Below, in pieces: positions 24,362-32,857 of a stretch of 41,235 bases of DNA (position 1 is its first letter; each line of letters begins with the position of its first letter). The notes beneath the pieces are model-generated. The model was not told the origin of the DNA, made no database searches, and worked only from the letters and a program-made list of their open reading frames with translations. A program made the position numbers and the translations under genes. The stretch is taken from assembly GCA_900320055.1 (NCBI GenBank), contig ONQS01000020.1, positions 1 to 41,235 on the forward strand. Direction: 5' to 3'. Origin of the DNA: an uncultured Prevotellaceae bacterium (GTDB lineage: Bacteria; Bacteroidota; Bacteroidia; Bacteroidales; Muribaculaceae).

Positions 24362-25984
24362 ATGAAGCGAACAATTACTCTTATTGCATTGGTTGCAGCC
24401 TTGCTCATACCGAGCATGGCTACGGCTCAGCGCATGCCGGCCAAGTCCAGCATGAAGTTATCGCAGTTTAAGGCCCCTGCCGCCGCTCCCGTGCGTGCCG
24501 AGGAGGACCCCATCATGGAGACGCCCGAGGGCACTCTGTATGACAACATGTATGCCAGTTCGTTTGCCTATGGTCTGGGCTGGGGCGACATCTACATCCA
24601 GGATGTGGATGGCGGCATCGGCAAGGTGGTAGAGGGCACCGACGGCAACCTCTACATCTACAATCCCATCTCACAGGGCTACATCTGGTTTTCTATCCTG
24701 CCGTGGATCAAGGCAGAGCCGACCGACAAGGGCACGTATGTGGTAAAGTTGCCGCAACTCTACATCCTTGACGCCGGCGACCCGTACTATGCCTACTGCA
24801 TGCACTATGACGAGGATGAGGGCATGCCCGTGGTAGAGGAAGAGGGCGAGATTGAGTTCACCTGGGAAGACGGTGTGCTCACCCAGTTGGGTGACAAGTT
24901 CATCGGTCTGTGCGACGCCACGGCCGACTGGTTCTACATGGCCGACCAGCACATCGTGTACGCACCGCAGAACGATGTTCCCATCACATTGTCGGATTCT
25001 GAATACTACATTCAGTCCTACACGATGACCTACCTGTCAGACCCCACCGATCTGACCAAGACCAAGGATCGCATCGTGGATGTGGCTATCGATGGCAATG
25101 ACATCTACATCGGCTACCTGAACGACAACACCCCTAACTATATCAAGGGCACCCTGGCCAACGGCAAAGCCACCTTCCCCACCCGCCAGTATCTGGGTGT
25201 TGACCCCTACTACAACGGCCATATCTACGTGCTCACGGGTGAGGCCTATGTGGATGCTGAAACCTATAGCAGCCCCGTGTTTAACTACAACCTGAATGAC
25301 GAGATCGTCTTCAGCGTCGACGAGGATGCCAGACACATCGTTGCTGAGTGGCCCGCTGCCATGATCACCAATGTTGGTCCTAACACGCTGTCGATCCTCA
25401 ACGACTATGTGGGTCCCGGTCTGGAAGCATTTGACGAGGTCCCCGCAGTTCCCGCCACCCCGTTGATCTCGGCCGAGGATATGACAGTCAACACCACATC
25501 GGGATGGGTTGCCCTGCGCTTCACCATTCCCACCACCGATGTTGAAGGTTACAAACTCAATGAGAACAAGTTGTACTATAACATCATACTTGATGACGAG
25601 GTGTACACCTTTGATCCTGAGACCTACATTGGCCTGTCGACCGCAATGACCGATATCCCCTACAACTTCCAGGACAACGTCAACTTCGATATCTATATCA
25701 ACAACGGCCGCCACACGGTTTACCTGTACACGACCGACTTTGAGTTTGTCGGCATCCAGAGCATCTACACCGCCGGTGGTGAGGTTAACCGCTCAGAGAT
25801 TGCCACAGTCAAGAATCCGAGTTACTCAGGCATCGAAGAGACCGGCATTGGCGCTCAAGCCATCGCCACCCGCTACTATGACGCCTTCGGCCGCGAGTTG
25901 CCCGCAGCACCCGCAACCGGTCTGTATCTGCAACGCACGACCTATAGCAACGGCACGACCTCAACCATCAAGGTCGTGAAGTGA
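24362..25984 (+). CDS. Secreted protein of unknown function with C-terminal sorting-type tail
   Basis: The ATG at 24362 gives 540 residues and a clean Sec signal peptide ('MKRTITLIALVAALLIPSM', cleavage near 'ATAQ'). In-frame starts at 24281 (inside the -33 element) and 24350 are less likely. The mature part is acidic, rich in Tyr, Asp and beta-strand patterns, with repeated 'ISQGYIWF', 'YYNGHIYV' and 'DDEVYTFDPETYIG' stretches, and no recognised catalytic motif. The last 40 residues ('RYYDAFGRELPAAPATGLYL', then 'STIKVVK') resemble the 'YD..GR.L' tail common on surface or type 9 secreted Bacteroidetes proteins. It is monocistronic, followed by a 14-bp terminator. Confidence 0.8.
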   Translation: MKRTITLIALVAALLIPSMATAQRMPAKSSMKLSQFKAPAAAPVRAEEDPIMETPEGTLYDNMYASSFAYGLGWGDIYIQDVDGGIGKVVEGTDGNLYIYNPISQGYIWFSILPWIKAEPTDKGTYVVKLPQLYILDAGDPYYAYCMHYDEDEGMPVVEEEGEIEFTWEDGVLTQLGDKFIGLCDATADWFYMADQHIVYAPQNDVPITLSDSEYYIQSYTMTYLSDPTDLTKTKDRIVDVAIDGNDIYIGYLNDNTPNYIKGTLANGKATFPTRQYLGVDPYYNGHIYVLTGEAYVDAETYSSPVFNYNLNDEIVFSVDEDARHIVAEWPAAMITNVGPNTLSILNDYVGPGLEAFDEVPAVPATPLISAEDMTVNTTSGWVALRFTIPTTDVEGYKLNENKLYYNIILDDEVYTFDPETYIGLSTAMTDIPYNFQDNVNFDIYINNGRHTVYLYTTDFEFVGIQSIYTAGGEVNRSEIATVKNPSYSGIEETGIGAQAIATRYYDAFGRELPAAPATGLYLQRTTYSNGTTSTIKVVK

Positions 25985-26016
25985 GGCACTGTCTCGCTCA
26001 CGAGTGACAATGATTA

Positions 26017-26052
26017 AAGAGGGCTATGGCGCAAAAATGCCATAGCCCTCTT
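26017..26052. terminator. Strong bidirectional terminator between the secreted protein gene and phzF-like gene
   Basis: A perfect 14-bp stem AAGAGGGCTATGGC/GCCATAGCCCTCTT with an 8-nt loop. It lies between convergent genes. The minus-strand exit reads TTTAAT. Confidence 0.8.
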
Positions 26053-26078
26053 CATGTTGAGTAATCGGATTTCGCCCG

Positions 26079-26930
26079 CTATACCAGCAGTTCGCCGCTG
26101 GCCACGATGGCACTCTGGCCACCGACATAGACCGAGTCATCCTCGATGAGTACAGTCGCCACTACCGATGGACGCTGCATCGCCTCGCCCTGCAGGAATC
26201 GGCACTCCATCTCATGCTTGACGAGATTGCGCCGATACAGGTAATAGGTCAACGCGGCGTTGGCGGTACCTGTTGCCGATTCCTCGGGGACGCCATAGAG
26301 CGGGCCGAAGTTGCGCACGTGGGCCGTATAGCCATCGTCACCAAAGGCAAAGGCATGTACTCCCACCACATTGAGTTCGCGGCTCAATTCTGCCAGAGCG
26401 TCCATGTCGGGTTTCATGGCATTGAGGGCCTCAACGCTGCCTACGGGCATGATGATGTCGGGCAGACCTGTCGAAATCACCTCGATGGGCATTTCGGTCC
26501 AATCCCCCTTGCCCTTTCCGGCCATGATCTCGTGGAGGTACTCCGCATCCAGTAGGGGCACGATGACCTTAGGCGCAGCCATCTGCATCATCACCTGATC
26601 ACCGACCTTAACCTTGAGTTCTCCTGCCAAGGTATGGTTGCGGCAGGTGCAACCACTGGGCACGATGCCCTCTTGGCGCAGCAGCCCGAATGTGGCGATA
26701 GTCGCATGCCCGCACAGGTCAACCTCGCTACAGGGTGTAAAATATCTGACGGTAAACTCATCGGGCCCATTTTGCTGAACGAAGGCGGTCTCGCTGTATC
26801 TCAACTCGGCAGCCACCTGCTGCATGAGCCTTTCACTTGGAAATGGTGTTCCTTGTCCTAATAATACGACGCCCGCAGGGTTTCCCCCAAAGGGCTTATC
26901 GGTAAAAGCGTCTACAACATAATATTTCAT
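26079..26930 (-). CDS. PhzF-family isomerase/epimerase-like protein
   Basis: PhzF-type proteins share the diaminopimelate epimerase fold; most family members have no known substrate. The 283-residue protein begins 'YYVVDAFTDKPFGGNPAGVVLL' (in pieces), with catalytic Glu47 in 'RYSETAFV', then 'RYFTPCSEVDLCGHATIA' (about residues 62-79) and 'GVPEESATGTANAAL' in the second lobe. These glycine-rich blocks form the active-site pocket. It is monocistronic with its own promoter at 27008-27039. Confidence 0.93.
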   Translation of the reverse strand: MKYYVVDAFTDKPFGGNPAGVVLLGQGTPFPSERLMQQVAAELRYSETAFVQQNGPDEFTVRYFTPCSEVDLCGHATIATFGLLRQEGIVPSGCTCRNHTLAGELKVKVGDQVMMQMAAPKVIVPLLDAEYLHEIMAGKGKGDWTEMPIEVISTGLPDIIMPVGSVEALNAMKPDMDALAELSRELNVVGVHAFAFGDDGYTAHVRNFGPLYGVPEESATGTANAALTYYLYRRNLVKHEMECRFLQGEAMQRPSVVATVLIEDDSVYVGGQSAIVASGELLV

Positions 26931-27007
26931 AAGATCATCCTTGATTTTTTTGATTACTGTATCTACATATTAAATACTCTAATGATGCAACAACATGATA
27001 TTGCGCA

Positions 27008-27039
27008 CAAATATAATCATCTGAATGAATATAAACAAA
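27008..27039 (-). promoter_or_regulatory. Promoter of the phzF-like gene
   Basis: On the minus strand TTTG (27039-27036), a 20 bp spacer and TATATTTG (27015-27008). The leader is about 77 nt. Confidence 0.75.
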
Positions 27040-27130
27040 TATCTCGCAATTGTTCCCCACCTTCACGGCGAAACACTAGGCATGTGTCTTATCATTTCAC
27101 GGGAATAGGCGCCAACACGGCGCCAACAAT

Positions 27131-27160
27131 CCAGGGGCGCTCATGAGATATAGCCCCTGG
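27131..27160. repeat. Hairpin between the DUF3332 and phzF-like genes
   Basis: CCAGGGGC (27131-27138) and GCCCCTGG (27153-27160) form a perfect 8-bp stem. Just before it (about 27109-27130) is a tandem 11-mer GGCGCCAACAC/GGCGCCAACAA. No T run follows on the minus strand, so a terminator role is uncertain. Confidence 0.4.
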
Positions 27161-27196
27161 ACTGCGGTTTTTCACTCGTTGGGTTGCTATCCGGTC

Positions 27197-27748
27197 TTAA
27201 CGCAGGGCAAAGGCGGCACCGCCAACGCCCACCAGTTGCTGATAGGCCAAGACACCAGGCTGCGACAACTCTACGCGAGTGTATCCGCCATCGCGGTTGA
27301 TGATGTCCACATGTGTATCATCGACAAAGGTGAACAGTTTCACTTCCTGTCCATTGTTCTCGAGCGACCAGGAGTTATCCTGTGCGTTAAAGTTGAAACG
27401 AGTCTCCTGGTTGGTCTTCATGTTGGTGATGACATAACCATTCTGGTTGCGAGCGACCAGATACTGGGCATCCTTTCCGTCGATGACCTTGGTCTCGGCG
27501 AGGGCGGGATTGGTGCCCGACCAGAACTCGATGGTGTTCAATATGAACAGATCAGCAACGAAACTCAACTCATATACGGGCAGAATCCACATAGCGACAA
27601 AGACGAGTTCATTGACAAACTTGTCGCCCACGTGCTCATTCCAGTTCTTCACCTTGTTGAACAAAGCAAAACTGCCGATGCACGACTGCATCATCATCGA
27701 TGCTGACAGAGCCACTACTGTGGCTACAATAAGATGTTTCTTCTTCAT
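27197..27748 (-). CDS. DUF3332 family lipoprotein
   Basis: The family has no established function. The 183-residue protein has a lipoprotein signal ('MKKKHLIVATVVALSASMMM' then 'QSC', lipid-modified Cys23). It continues with the diagnostic DUF3332 block 'IGSFALFNKVKNWNEHVGDK' and 'FVNELVFVAMWILPVYELSF', then 'NTIEFWSGTNP'. These hydrophobic stretches suggest it also contacts the membrane. No clear TAnnTTTG promoter is visible in the 91 nt upstream. Confidence 0.9.
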   Translation of the reverse strand: MKKKHLIVATVVALSASMMMQSCIGSFALFNKVKNWNEHVGDKFVNELVFVAMWILPVYELSFVADLFILNTIEFWSGTNPALAETKVIDGKDAQYLVARNQNGYVITNMKTNQETRFNFNAQDNSWSLENNGQEVKLFTFVDDTHVDIINRDGGYTRVELSQPGVLAYQQLVGVGGAAFALR

Positions 27749-27839
27749 AATCGATTATCTATTATATATATTAGAAAATGTTGTCTCTCTATAGGTTAAA
27801 ACACCTGAACTGGAGAAGATATTGTAAACTCAATGATTT

Positions 27840-29219
27840 TTAACGTTTGTAATTCTTCTTGTAGTTGTCGTAACAATTCAGGACCTTAATCACATAATCC
27901 ACCGGCTCTGTACCACGGCAATAGCCGTTGGCGCACACCGAGTCGTTGTAGTATTCAGGGTCCATCTTCCAGAGCATGGCTTGCTCGACATTCTCGGCCC
28001 ACACACGGGGATTGAGTTCATTTTTCCGAGCCAGCGCGATGGCATCGGTAACGTGTCCAGAGCCGGCATTGTAAGCCGCCAGCACAAACTTGATGCGGTC
28101 TGACGCCTCGGCACGGCCACGCATGATGGCATCCAGTTCCTTGAGTATCTGAGAAGCCACACGGATGCTGACTTCGGGATTATACAGGTCGTCCTCGTTG
28201 GAGACACCAAAGGATCGCGCCGTCTTGGGCATGACCTGCATGATGCCACGTGCACCCATCCATGACTCGGCATTAGGATTAAAGCCCGACTCTGAGTAGG
28301 ATATGGCAGCCAGCAGGCGCCAATCCCACCCCATCTCCTTGGCATAACGCTTAAACACCTGGTCATAGGGGGAGATGCCTCCAGGGGGTGTCACTGCAAG
28401 TGTATCCACTTTGACCGAATCGGGTTTCGGTCCCCGATTCATCTCGAAGTAGTGCTTCAAAGCCTGCTTGGAATACTCCTGCGCATTGATGCTAGCCGCC
28501 CACTCGTTGATGCTGTCGGCTAGCCAGCGGTTGCGCTTGGACACTGCCCACGACGAGTGTTGAGCAAATCCCACCCTGAGTTGGATGTTGATGCTGTCAT
28601 AGTAGGTGAGATTCATCTGGGCAATGTCGCTATCCACGATGGTGAATGGTATCTGATGGCGTGAAACCTTCTGTATCAACTCTGTAGGCAATGCCGCCTC
28701 ACCCTCGACGATATGGATATTGATGCCGCCACCCACCTCGTTGTCCAGATTGCGCAAGCGGGATTCGTACTTTGATCCCTTCTCGACATACACATCCTTA
28801 CCGATTAATTCGGTCACATCGTGTATCACGCCGGCGCCGCTGTGCTGCACCAGCACCTGATAGGTCTCGTTGACAGCGCCACAGTGCAGCACCCGTGACT
28901 TGTACTCGGCAGTGACGGGAATTTCACAGCCCAAGACATCGACGCTCCCCTTCTGCAGCATATCGATCAAGGCAGGCATGCTGCGCGCTACTACAAATTG
29001 CAGGGCAATGCCTCGAGACCGGGCAAAGTCACAGATTCTGTCATAGTCATAACCCATGGTATCCCCTTTGAGGATAAAGAAACCCGTGGGACTGTACAGG
29101 GTGCCCACTGTGAGAGTATCGGGCAAGCGGTGTTGCTGAACGGCGGCATTCTTCTTGCCACCGCAGGCAATGGCCATACAGAACAGGCACACCAGCAACA
29201 GAGGAATGAGATGACGCAT
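27840..29219 (-). CDS. MltF-like membrane-bound lytic transglycosylase
   Basis: MltF enzymes cleave peptidoglycan between MurNAc and GlcNAc, forming 1,6-anhydro ends. The 459-residue protein has a lipoprotein signal ending near 'CMAIAC'. An N-terminal solute-binding-like regulatory domain follows (about residues 35-265; 'LTVGTLYSPTGFFI', 'GYDYDRICDFA'). The SLT catalytic domain follows with Glu310 in 'ISYSESGFNP', 'GARGIMQVMPKTA' and 'AAYNAGSGHV'. It is 11 nt downstream of cdsA, so the two are likely co-transcribed. Confidence 0.93.
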   Translation of the reverse strand: MRHLIPLLLVCLFCMAIACGGKKNAAVQQHRLPDTLTVGTLYSPTGFFILKGDTMGYDYDRICDFARSRGIALQFVVARSMPALIDMLQKGSVDVLGCEIPVTAEYKSRVLHCGAVNETYQVLVQHSGAGVIHDVTELIGKDVYVEKGSKYESRLRNLDNEVGGGINIHIVEGEAALPTELIQKVSRHQIPFTIVDSDIAQMNLTYYDSINIQLRVGFAQHSSWAVSKRNRWLADSINEWAASINAQEYSKQALKHYFEMNRGPKPDSVKVDTLAVTPPGGISPYDQVFKRYAKEMGWDWRLLAAISYSESGFNPNAESWMGARGIMQVMPKTARSFGVSNEDDLYNPEVSIRVASQILKELDAIMRGRAEASDRIKFVLAAYNAGSGHVTDAIALARKNELNPRVWAENVEQAMLWKMDPEYYNDSVCANGYCRGTEPVDYVIKVLNCYDNYKKNYKR

Positions 29220-29230
29220 GATGAAGATGC

Positions 29231-30079
29231 TTAACGGATATTCGGCACAATCAGCATCAGGTAGATTAATACTGCAGGAGCGACAAGCAGCAGGCTATCG
29301 ATACGGTCCAGAATGCCGCCATGCCCTGGCAGGATGTTGCCTGAATCCTTGACTCCGACGGTGCGCTTGATGAGTGACTCGACCAGGTCTCCAAACGTGG
29401 CAAACACGGCAACCACCAGGCTCAGGCCGATCCATGTGGTCAAATCCGGCACTTGGAAGAACTCATCAAACCAGTTATGGGTCACCCATGCACCGGCCAG
29501 GCATGCCACAATGCCCCCGATAACGCCTTCCCATGACTTCTTGGGCGAGACGCGCTCAAACAGACGATGTCGCCCCAACAACATGCCGAAGCAATAGGCT
29601 CCCGTGTCATACAGCCAGATGAACATGAAAACGCCTAACAGCAGTCTGGGTGCTGTGATGCTCATGACACAATTGAGCAAAGCCACCGGCAGGGCGACAT
29701 ATCCCAGCGAGAAGAATGAGCGTTCCAAACTGTGCACGGCGTTCTGCTGTGGACGATACAGTTGTGCGATAGTGCGCAATATCAGATAGAAAGCGATAGG
29801 CAAGAGCCATAAGGCACGAGACTGCATCGTCTCGCCCTCGTAGTGCATATAGAAGGCGACAAACAATCCCACTCCTCCCAGCATGTCGATAATGTTGACA
29901 AGCCACGACTGAGTGGCATCATCCTTAGCCATAGTCACCATCTCACTAATGCCCAGCACAATCAAGAGCGGGAACACCAGCAGGTACATCACCGGCGAAT
30001 TGTCCAGCAACAGTATCGCGGCGACTATCAATGCTATATATATAACGCCCGAAAAGATGCGTTTGATCAGATTCATCAT
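29231..30079 (-). CDS. cdsA: Phosphatidate cytidylyltransferase (CDP-diglyceride synthase)
   Basis: CdsA makes CDP-diacylglycerol from phosphatidic acid and CTP for phospholipid synthesis at the inner membrane. The 282-residue protein is hydrophobic with about eight membrane segments. It has the family signature near the C-terminus: 'DSGNILPGHGGILDRIDSLL' (about residues 246-265), preceded by 'RVSPKKSWEGVIGG' and 'FGDLVESLIKR'. A second ATG lies at 30076. It has its own promoter and is followed by mltF. Confidence 0.95.
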   Translation of the reverse strand: MMNLIKRIFSGVIYIALIVAAILLLDNSPVMYLLVFPLLIVLGISEMVTMAKDDATQSWLVNIIDMLGGVGLFVAFYMHYEGETMQSRALWLLPIAFYLILRTIAQLYRPQQNAVHSLERSFFSLGYVALPVALLNCVMSITAPRLLLGVFMFIWLYDTGAYCFGMLLGRHRLFERVSPKKSWEGVIGGIVACLAGAWVTHNWFDEFFQVPDLTTWIGLSLVVAVFATFGDLVESLIKRTVGVKDSGNILPGHGGILDRIDSLLLVAPAVLIYLMLIVPNIR

Positions 30080-30102
30080 AATGATTCTCCATTATTTTGG
30101 TG

Positions 30103-30133
30103 CAAATGTACAATTTAATCACGACATGGGCAA
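30103..30133 (-). promoter_or_regulatory. Promoter of cdsA-mltF
   Basis: On the minus strand TTG (30133-30131), a 20 bp spacer and TACATTTG (30110-30103), ending 23 nt before the cdsA ATG. Confidence 0.75.
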
Positions 30134-30168
30134 CACCCACGCACAACAAGATGGGAAAATGGTTGGCT

Positions 30169-30270
30169 GCCCCCATACCACGGCTCACCCGATAATAGGT
30201 GGGGGCGGTGTGAAGCCTGTCGAGGGTGATGACGGCGGCAGGGCCGCCCACGGGACAAACGCCGAGGAGG
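30169..30270 (+). repeat. Dispersed repeat, copy A
   Basis: The core 30205-30270 matches 33404-33472 with about five mismatches and one 3-bp indel. The left part carries the inverted pair GCCCCCA (30169-30175)/TGGGGGC (30200-30206), and the segment between them is in opposite orientation to copy B. It is non-coding in all frames as far as can be judged. Confidence 0.65.
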
Positions 30271-30278
30271 GATAACAA

Positions 30279-30315
30279 GAGACCTTCCAACCCAATTACA
30301 GGGCTAGAAGGTCTC
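30279..30315. terminator. Hairpin downstream of the small ORF at 30363-30521 (possible terminator)
   Basis: A perfect 9-bp stem GAGACCTTC (30279-30287)/GAAGGTCTC (30307-30315). It lies about 50 nt after the stop of the minus-strand small ORF, but no clear T run follows on that strand. Confidence 0.4.
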
Positions 30316-30362
30316 GCAATGTTGTTTTCCTTGGAGAGGGGACAATGATATTTCTCTGTAAA

Positions 30363-30521
30363 TTAGTTCAAAATCATTGACTCGAGTCCTCTCGGCAACT
30401 CGACGTTATACTTGTAGGCTCTGGCAAATTGCTTGAGCAGTTCGATTGTGGCCTTCTTGGGGCCTCGTGTTGTTGTCATAACGTCACTTTCAGTTTTTGT
30501 AGAAGTAGTCGTTTTGTGCAT
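30363..30521 (-). CDS. Small conserved-looking protein with 'KKATIELLKQFARAY' core
   Basis: A 52-residue frame (ATG at 30521) or 38 residues (ATG at 30479) contains the strongly basic-amphipathic core 'GPKKATIELLKQFARAYKYN' and ends 'LESMILN'. Codon choice resembles the surrounding genes (GCC, AAG, CTG, GAG). Similar tiny 'KKAT...QFARxY' proteins are, as I recall, common in Bacteroidales, but the function is unknown. It lies alone between the cdsA promoter region and the phosphorylase gene, with a hairpin after it. No clear TAnnTTTG was found upstream. Confidence 0.55.
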   Translation of the reverse strand: MHKTTTSTKTESDVMTTTRGPKKATIELLKQFARAYKYNVELPRGLESMILN

Positions 30522-30635
30522 AGGCAAATCCTGTTTTGAATGGTTACACTTTCATAACGCAATCCTATCGCAGATTATTATATCGCAGTTGCGTTTTAAG
30601 TTTTTTTATCATTTGTGAGCGGTGACAAACATGAT

Positions 30636-30665
30636 GAGGGTCACTGCCGATCGGCAACGACCCTC
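30636..30665. terminator. Nested hairpin after the nucleoside phosphorylase gene
   Basis: GAGGGTC (30636-30642)/GACCCTC (30659-30665) enclose the palindrome GCCGATCGGC (30646-30655). It sits 55 nt after the phosphorylase stop on the minus strand. A T run is lacking, so it may stabilise the 3' end rather than terminate. Confidence 0.45.
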
Positions 30666-30720
30666 AACGGAATTATGAAAAAACAAAAGTGATTCTACTT
30701 CTTCTCACACGGCCAGGCGA

Positions 30721-31602
30721 TCACTCGGTCAGTCGGTCAAGCACTGTCTTGACAAGGTCCTCGACGGCTGTCTTGTAGTTGGGATTCACATCGGTGGCGA
30801 CACGATTGGCAATGATGGAGCAAACGGTCATCGCCCGGTGCCCCAGCATGGCAGCCAAACCCTGCAGCGCACTGCTCTCCATCTCATAGTTGGTGATGTG
30901 GCCGCCATTGTACTCAAACTTCTCGATGCGGCTGTTGAGTTGGGGCTCGGCCAGTTCCAGACGCACCTGACGGCCCTGGGGCCCATAGAACCCGACAGCC
31001 GAGATGGTATAACCGCGCACCATGTCGTCCCGGCCGATCTTCTCGACCAGCCATGGATCGGCATCCACCACATAGGGCTTGGCAAACAATTCGTTCCACT
31101 TCACAAACTCGCAGAATTTCTTCTCAAAGTCAAGGTCGGCTACCTTGTTACGGTCGGCATAATAGTTGACCACGCCGTCAAAGCCGATAGCCTTGGCTGC
31201 AATCACCGAGGTGCCAACTGGCACATAAGGCTGCAAACCGCCTGAGGTGCCGATGCGCACGATGTTGAGCGTGCGATGTTCGGCGCGTGGTGTGCGGGTT
31301 GCGAAATCGATATTGGCCAAGCCATCGAGTTCGGTCATGACAATGTCGATATTGTCCGGTCCTATGCCATGCGACAGGGCCATGATGGGCTTGCCATGAT
31401 AGGTGCCACCGATGCCATGGAACTCACGGCTGGAGGTCTCCCAGTCACGGGTGTCGAAATGCGATGCAATCATCGTCACGCGGCCAGGGTCGCCACACAC
31501 GATGATGTTGTCGGTCAACTGTTCTGGCTTCACATGGATGTGAAATGCCGAGCCATCATCATTGATGATGAATTCTGAATCGGGTATTCTGTTTGTATTC
31601 AT
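30721..31602 (-). CDS. Nucleoside phosphorylase (uridine phosphorylase-like)
   Basis: These enzymes split nucleosides with phosphate to release base and ribose-1-phosphate for salvage. The 293-residue protein has 'CGDPGRVTMIASHF' (phosphate binding, about residues 36-49), 'LSHGIGPDNIDIVMTEL', 'RIGTSGGLQPYVPVG' (about 117-131) and 'ITNYEMESSALQGLAAMLG' (nucleoside-binding Met-Glu). The exact base preference is uncertain, although the fold and motifs point to the UdP/PNP group. It is monocistronic with its own promoter. Confidence 0.9.
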   Translation of the reverse strand: MNTNRIPDSEFIINDDGSAFHIHVKPEQLTDNIIVCGDPGRVTMIASHFDTRDWETSSREFHGIGGTYHGKPIMALSHGIGPDNIDIVMTELDGLANIDFATRTPRAEHRTLNIVRIGTSGGLQPYVPVGTSVIAAKAIGFDGVVNYYADRNKVADLDFEKKFCEFVKWNELFAKPYVVDADPWLVEKIGRDDMVRGYTISAVGFYGPQGRQVRLELAEPQLNSRIEKFEYNGGHITNYEMESSALQGLAAMLGHRAMTVCSIIANRVATDVNPNYKTAVEDLVKTVLDRLTE

Positions 31603-31647
31603 ATTGTCGCAGGTTTTATTGCTCAGTTTTGGTTAAAAAAGAAATTG

Positions 31648-31678
31648 TAAAGGTATCACTATTCTTCGGTTTGACAAA
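31648..31678 (-). promoter_or_regulatory. Promoter of the nucleoside phosphorylase gene
   Basis: On the minus strand TTTG (31678-31675), a 19 bp spacer and TACCTTTA (31655-31648), one mismatch from TAnnTTTG. Confidence 0.6.
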
Positions 31679-31741
31679 ATTAAGGCACTTAAAAAGTGTA
31701 AAAATGTCATCACATGGTCTGATTATGCCCCCAAAATCGCC

Positions 31742-32857
31742 TTAAGCGAGCGTATATCGGCAGCCCGGCAGAGTGGTAATGACACGCTTGCAGTCCAGTT
31801 CGACCAGCGTGCTCATGAGCCTGTAGACCGGCAGATGCAACATTTCGGCCAGCGAATTGAGGTGCACCTCACCTTGACTGCGGATGACGTCTACCACGGC
31901 CTGCTCCTCCTTGGTGAGCGTCGGGAACAAGTCTATCTGCTGCGGAGCATGGCTCACACCCTCCCAGCGCATGGCCACCATCAGGTCGTCGGCGCTGGTG
32001 ATCAAGGCTGCCTTGTTGGTTGCAATGAGTTTGTTGCACCCTTGGGAAAACTCATCGCCACAGCGTCCAGGCACGGCCATCACATCGCGGTTATAACTCA
32101 TGGCCAGCGAGGCCGTGACCAAGGCACCGCCCGAGCCAGCCGACTCGACAATCACCGTGCAGTCGCTCAAAGCAGCGACGATGCGGTTGCGTGCCAGGAA
32201 ATTGCTCTTCTGGACCGTGTCTTGGCTTGTGTAGTCGGTCAACAGCATCCCGGCATGGTTGATGATGGCGATGGCGTCGTTGCGATGCATGGAGGGGTAG
32301 ATGCGATTGAGTCCACGCGGCAGCACCGCCACGGTAGGCACCCCATGCTTGAGAGCGGCCCTATGGGCTGCTATGTCAATACCATAAGCCAGTCCACTGA
32401 CCACGACCAAGTCGGGCAAGCGCTGTGCCAAATCGCCGATGAGCGTGTCGCAGAATTTCATCCCGTACTGGGTAGCATGCCTTGTGCCAACGACACTGAT
32501 GACATGCTTACTCTCCAAGTCGCATTGTCCCAGCGTGTAAATCATCGCAGGGGCATCAGCGGCCTCGCTCAAGCGGCTAGGATAATCGTCATCGGTGAAA
32601 TAAGTGGCCCGAATGCTATGATCGCCAATAAACGCCTCTTCCACGGCCGCCCGCCGCAGGCAATCGCCGCGGTAATCGTCACGATAAATCTTGCTGCGAC
32701 CATGCGTGAGCGAGCGCAATTCCTTCTCACTCATGCCGAAGAAACGCGCCTCGTCGCCCACTACATCCAGCAGTTTGCGCGCCAGATCGATTCCCATGCC
32801 CTGCATGCTGGCAAAGGCTATGCGATAAGTCATCAATGAATAAGCCTGGTCTGTCAT
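31742..32857 (-). CDS. dprA: DNA-processing protein DprA (Smf)
   Basis: DprA protects incoming single-stranded DNA and loads RecA during transformation. The 371-residue protein has an N-terminal SAM/HhH-like part, the central Rossmann DprA domain with 'VVGTRHATQYG' (about residues 121-131), 'VVSGLAYGIDIAAHRAAL' and 'SAGSGGALVTASLA', and a C-terminal winged helix (about 310-371, 'LNSLAEMLHLPVYRLMSTLVEL' in pieces). Its ATG overlaps the TGA of the upstream thioesterase (ATGA), so the two are translated together. Confidence 0.94.
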   Translation of the reverse strand: MTDQAYSLMTYRIAFASMQGMGIDLARKLLDVVGDEARFFGMSEKELRSLTHGRSKIYRDDYRGDCLRRAAVEEAFIGDHSIRATYFTDDDYPSRLSEAADAPAMIYTLGQCDLESKHVISVVGTRHATQYGMKFCDTLIGDLAQRLPDLVVVSGLAYGIDIAAHRAALKHGVPTVAVLPRGLNRIYPSMHRNDAIAIINHAGMLLTDYTSQDTVQKSNFLARNRIVAALSDCTVIVESAGSGGALVTASLAMSYNRDVMAVPGRCGDEFSQGCNKLIATNKAALITSADDLMVAMRWEGVSHAPQQIDLFPTLTKEEQAVVDVIRSQGEVHLNSLAEMLHLPVYRLMSTLVELDCKRVITTLPGCRYTLA

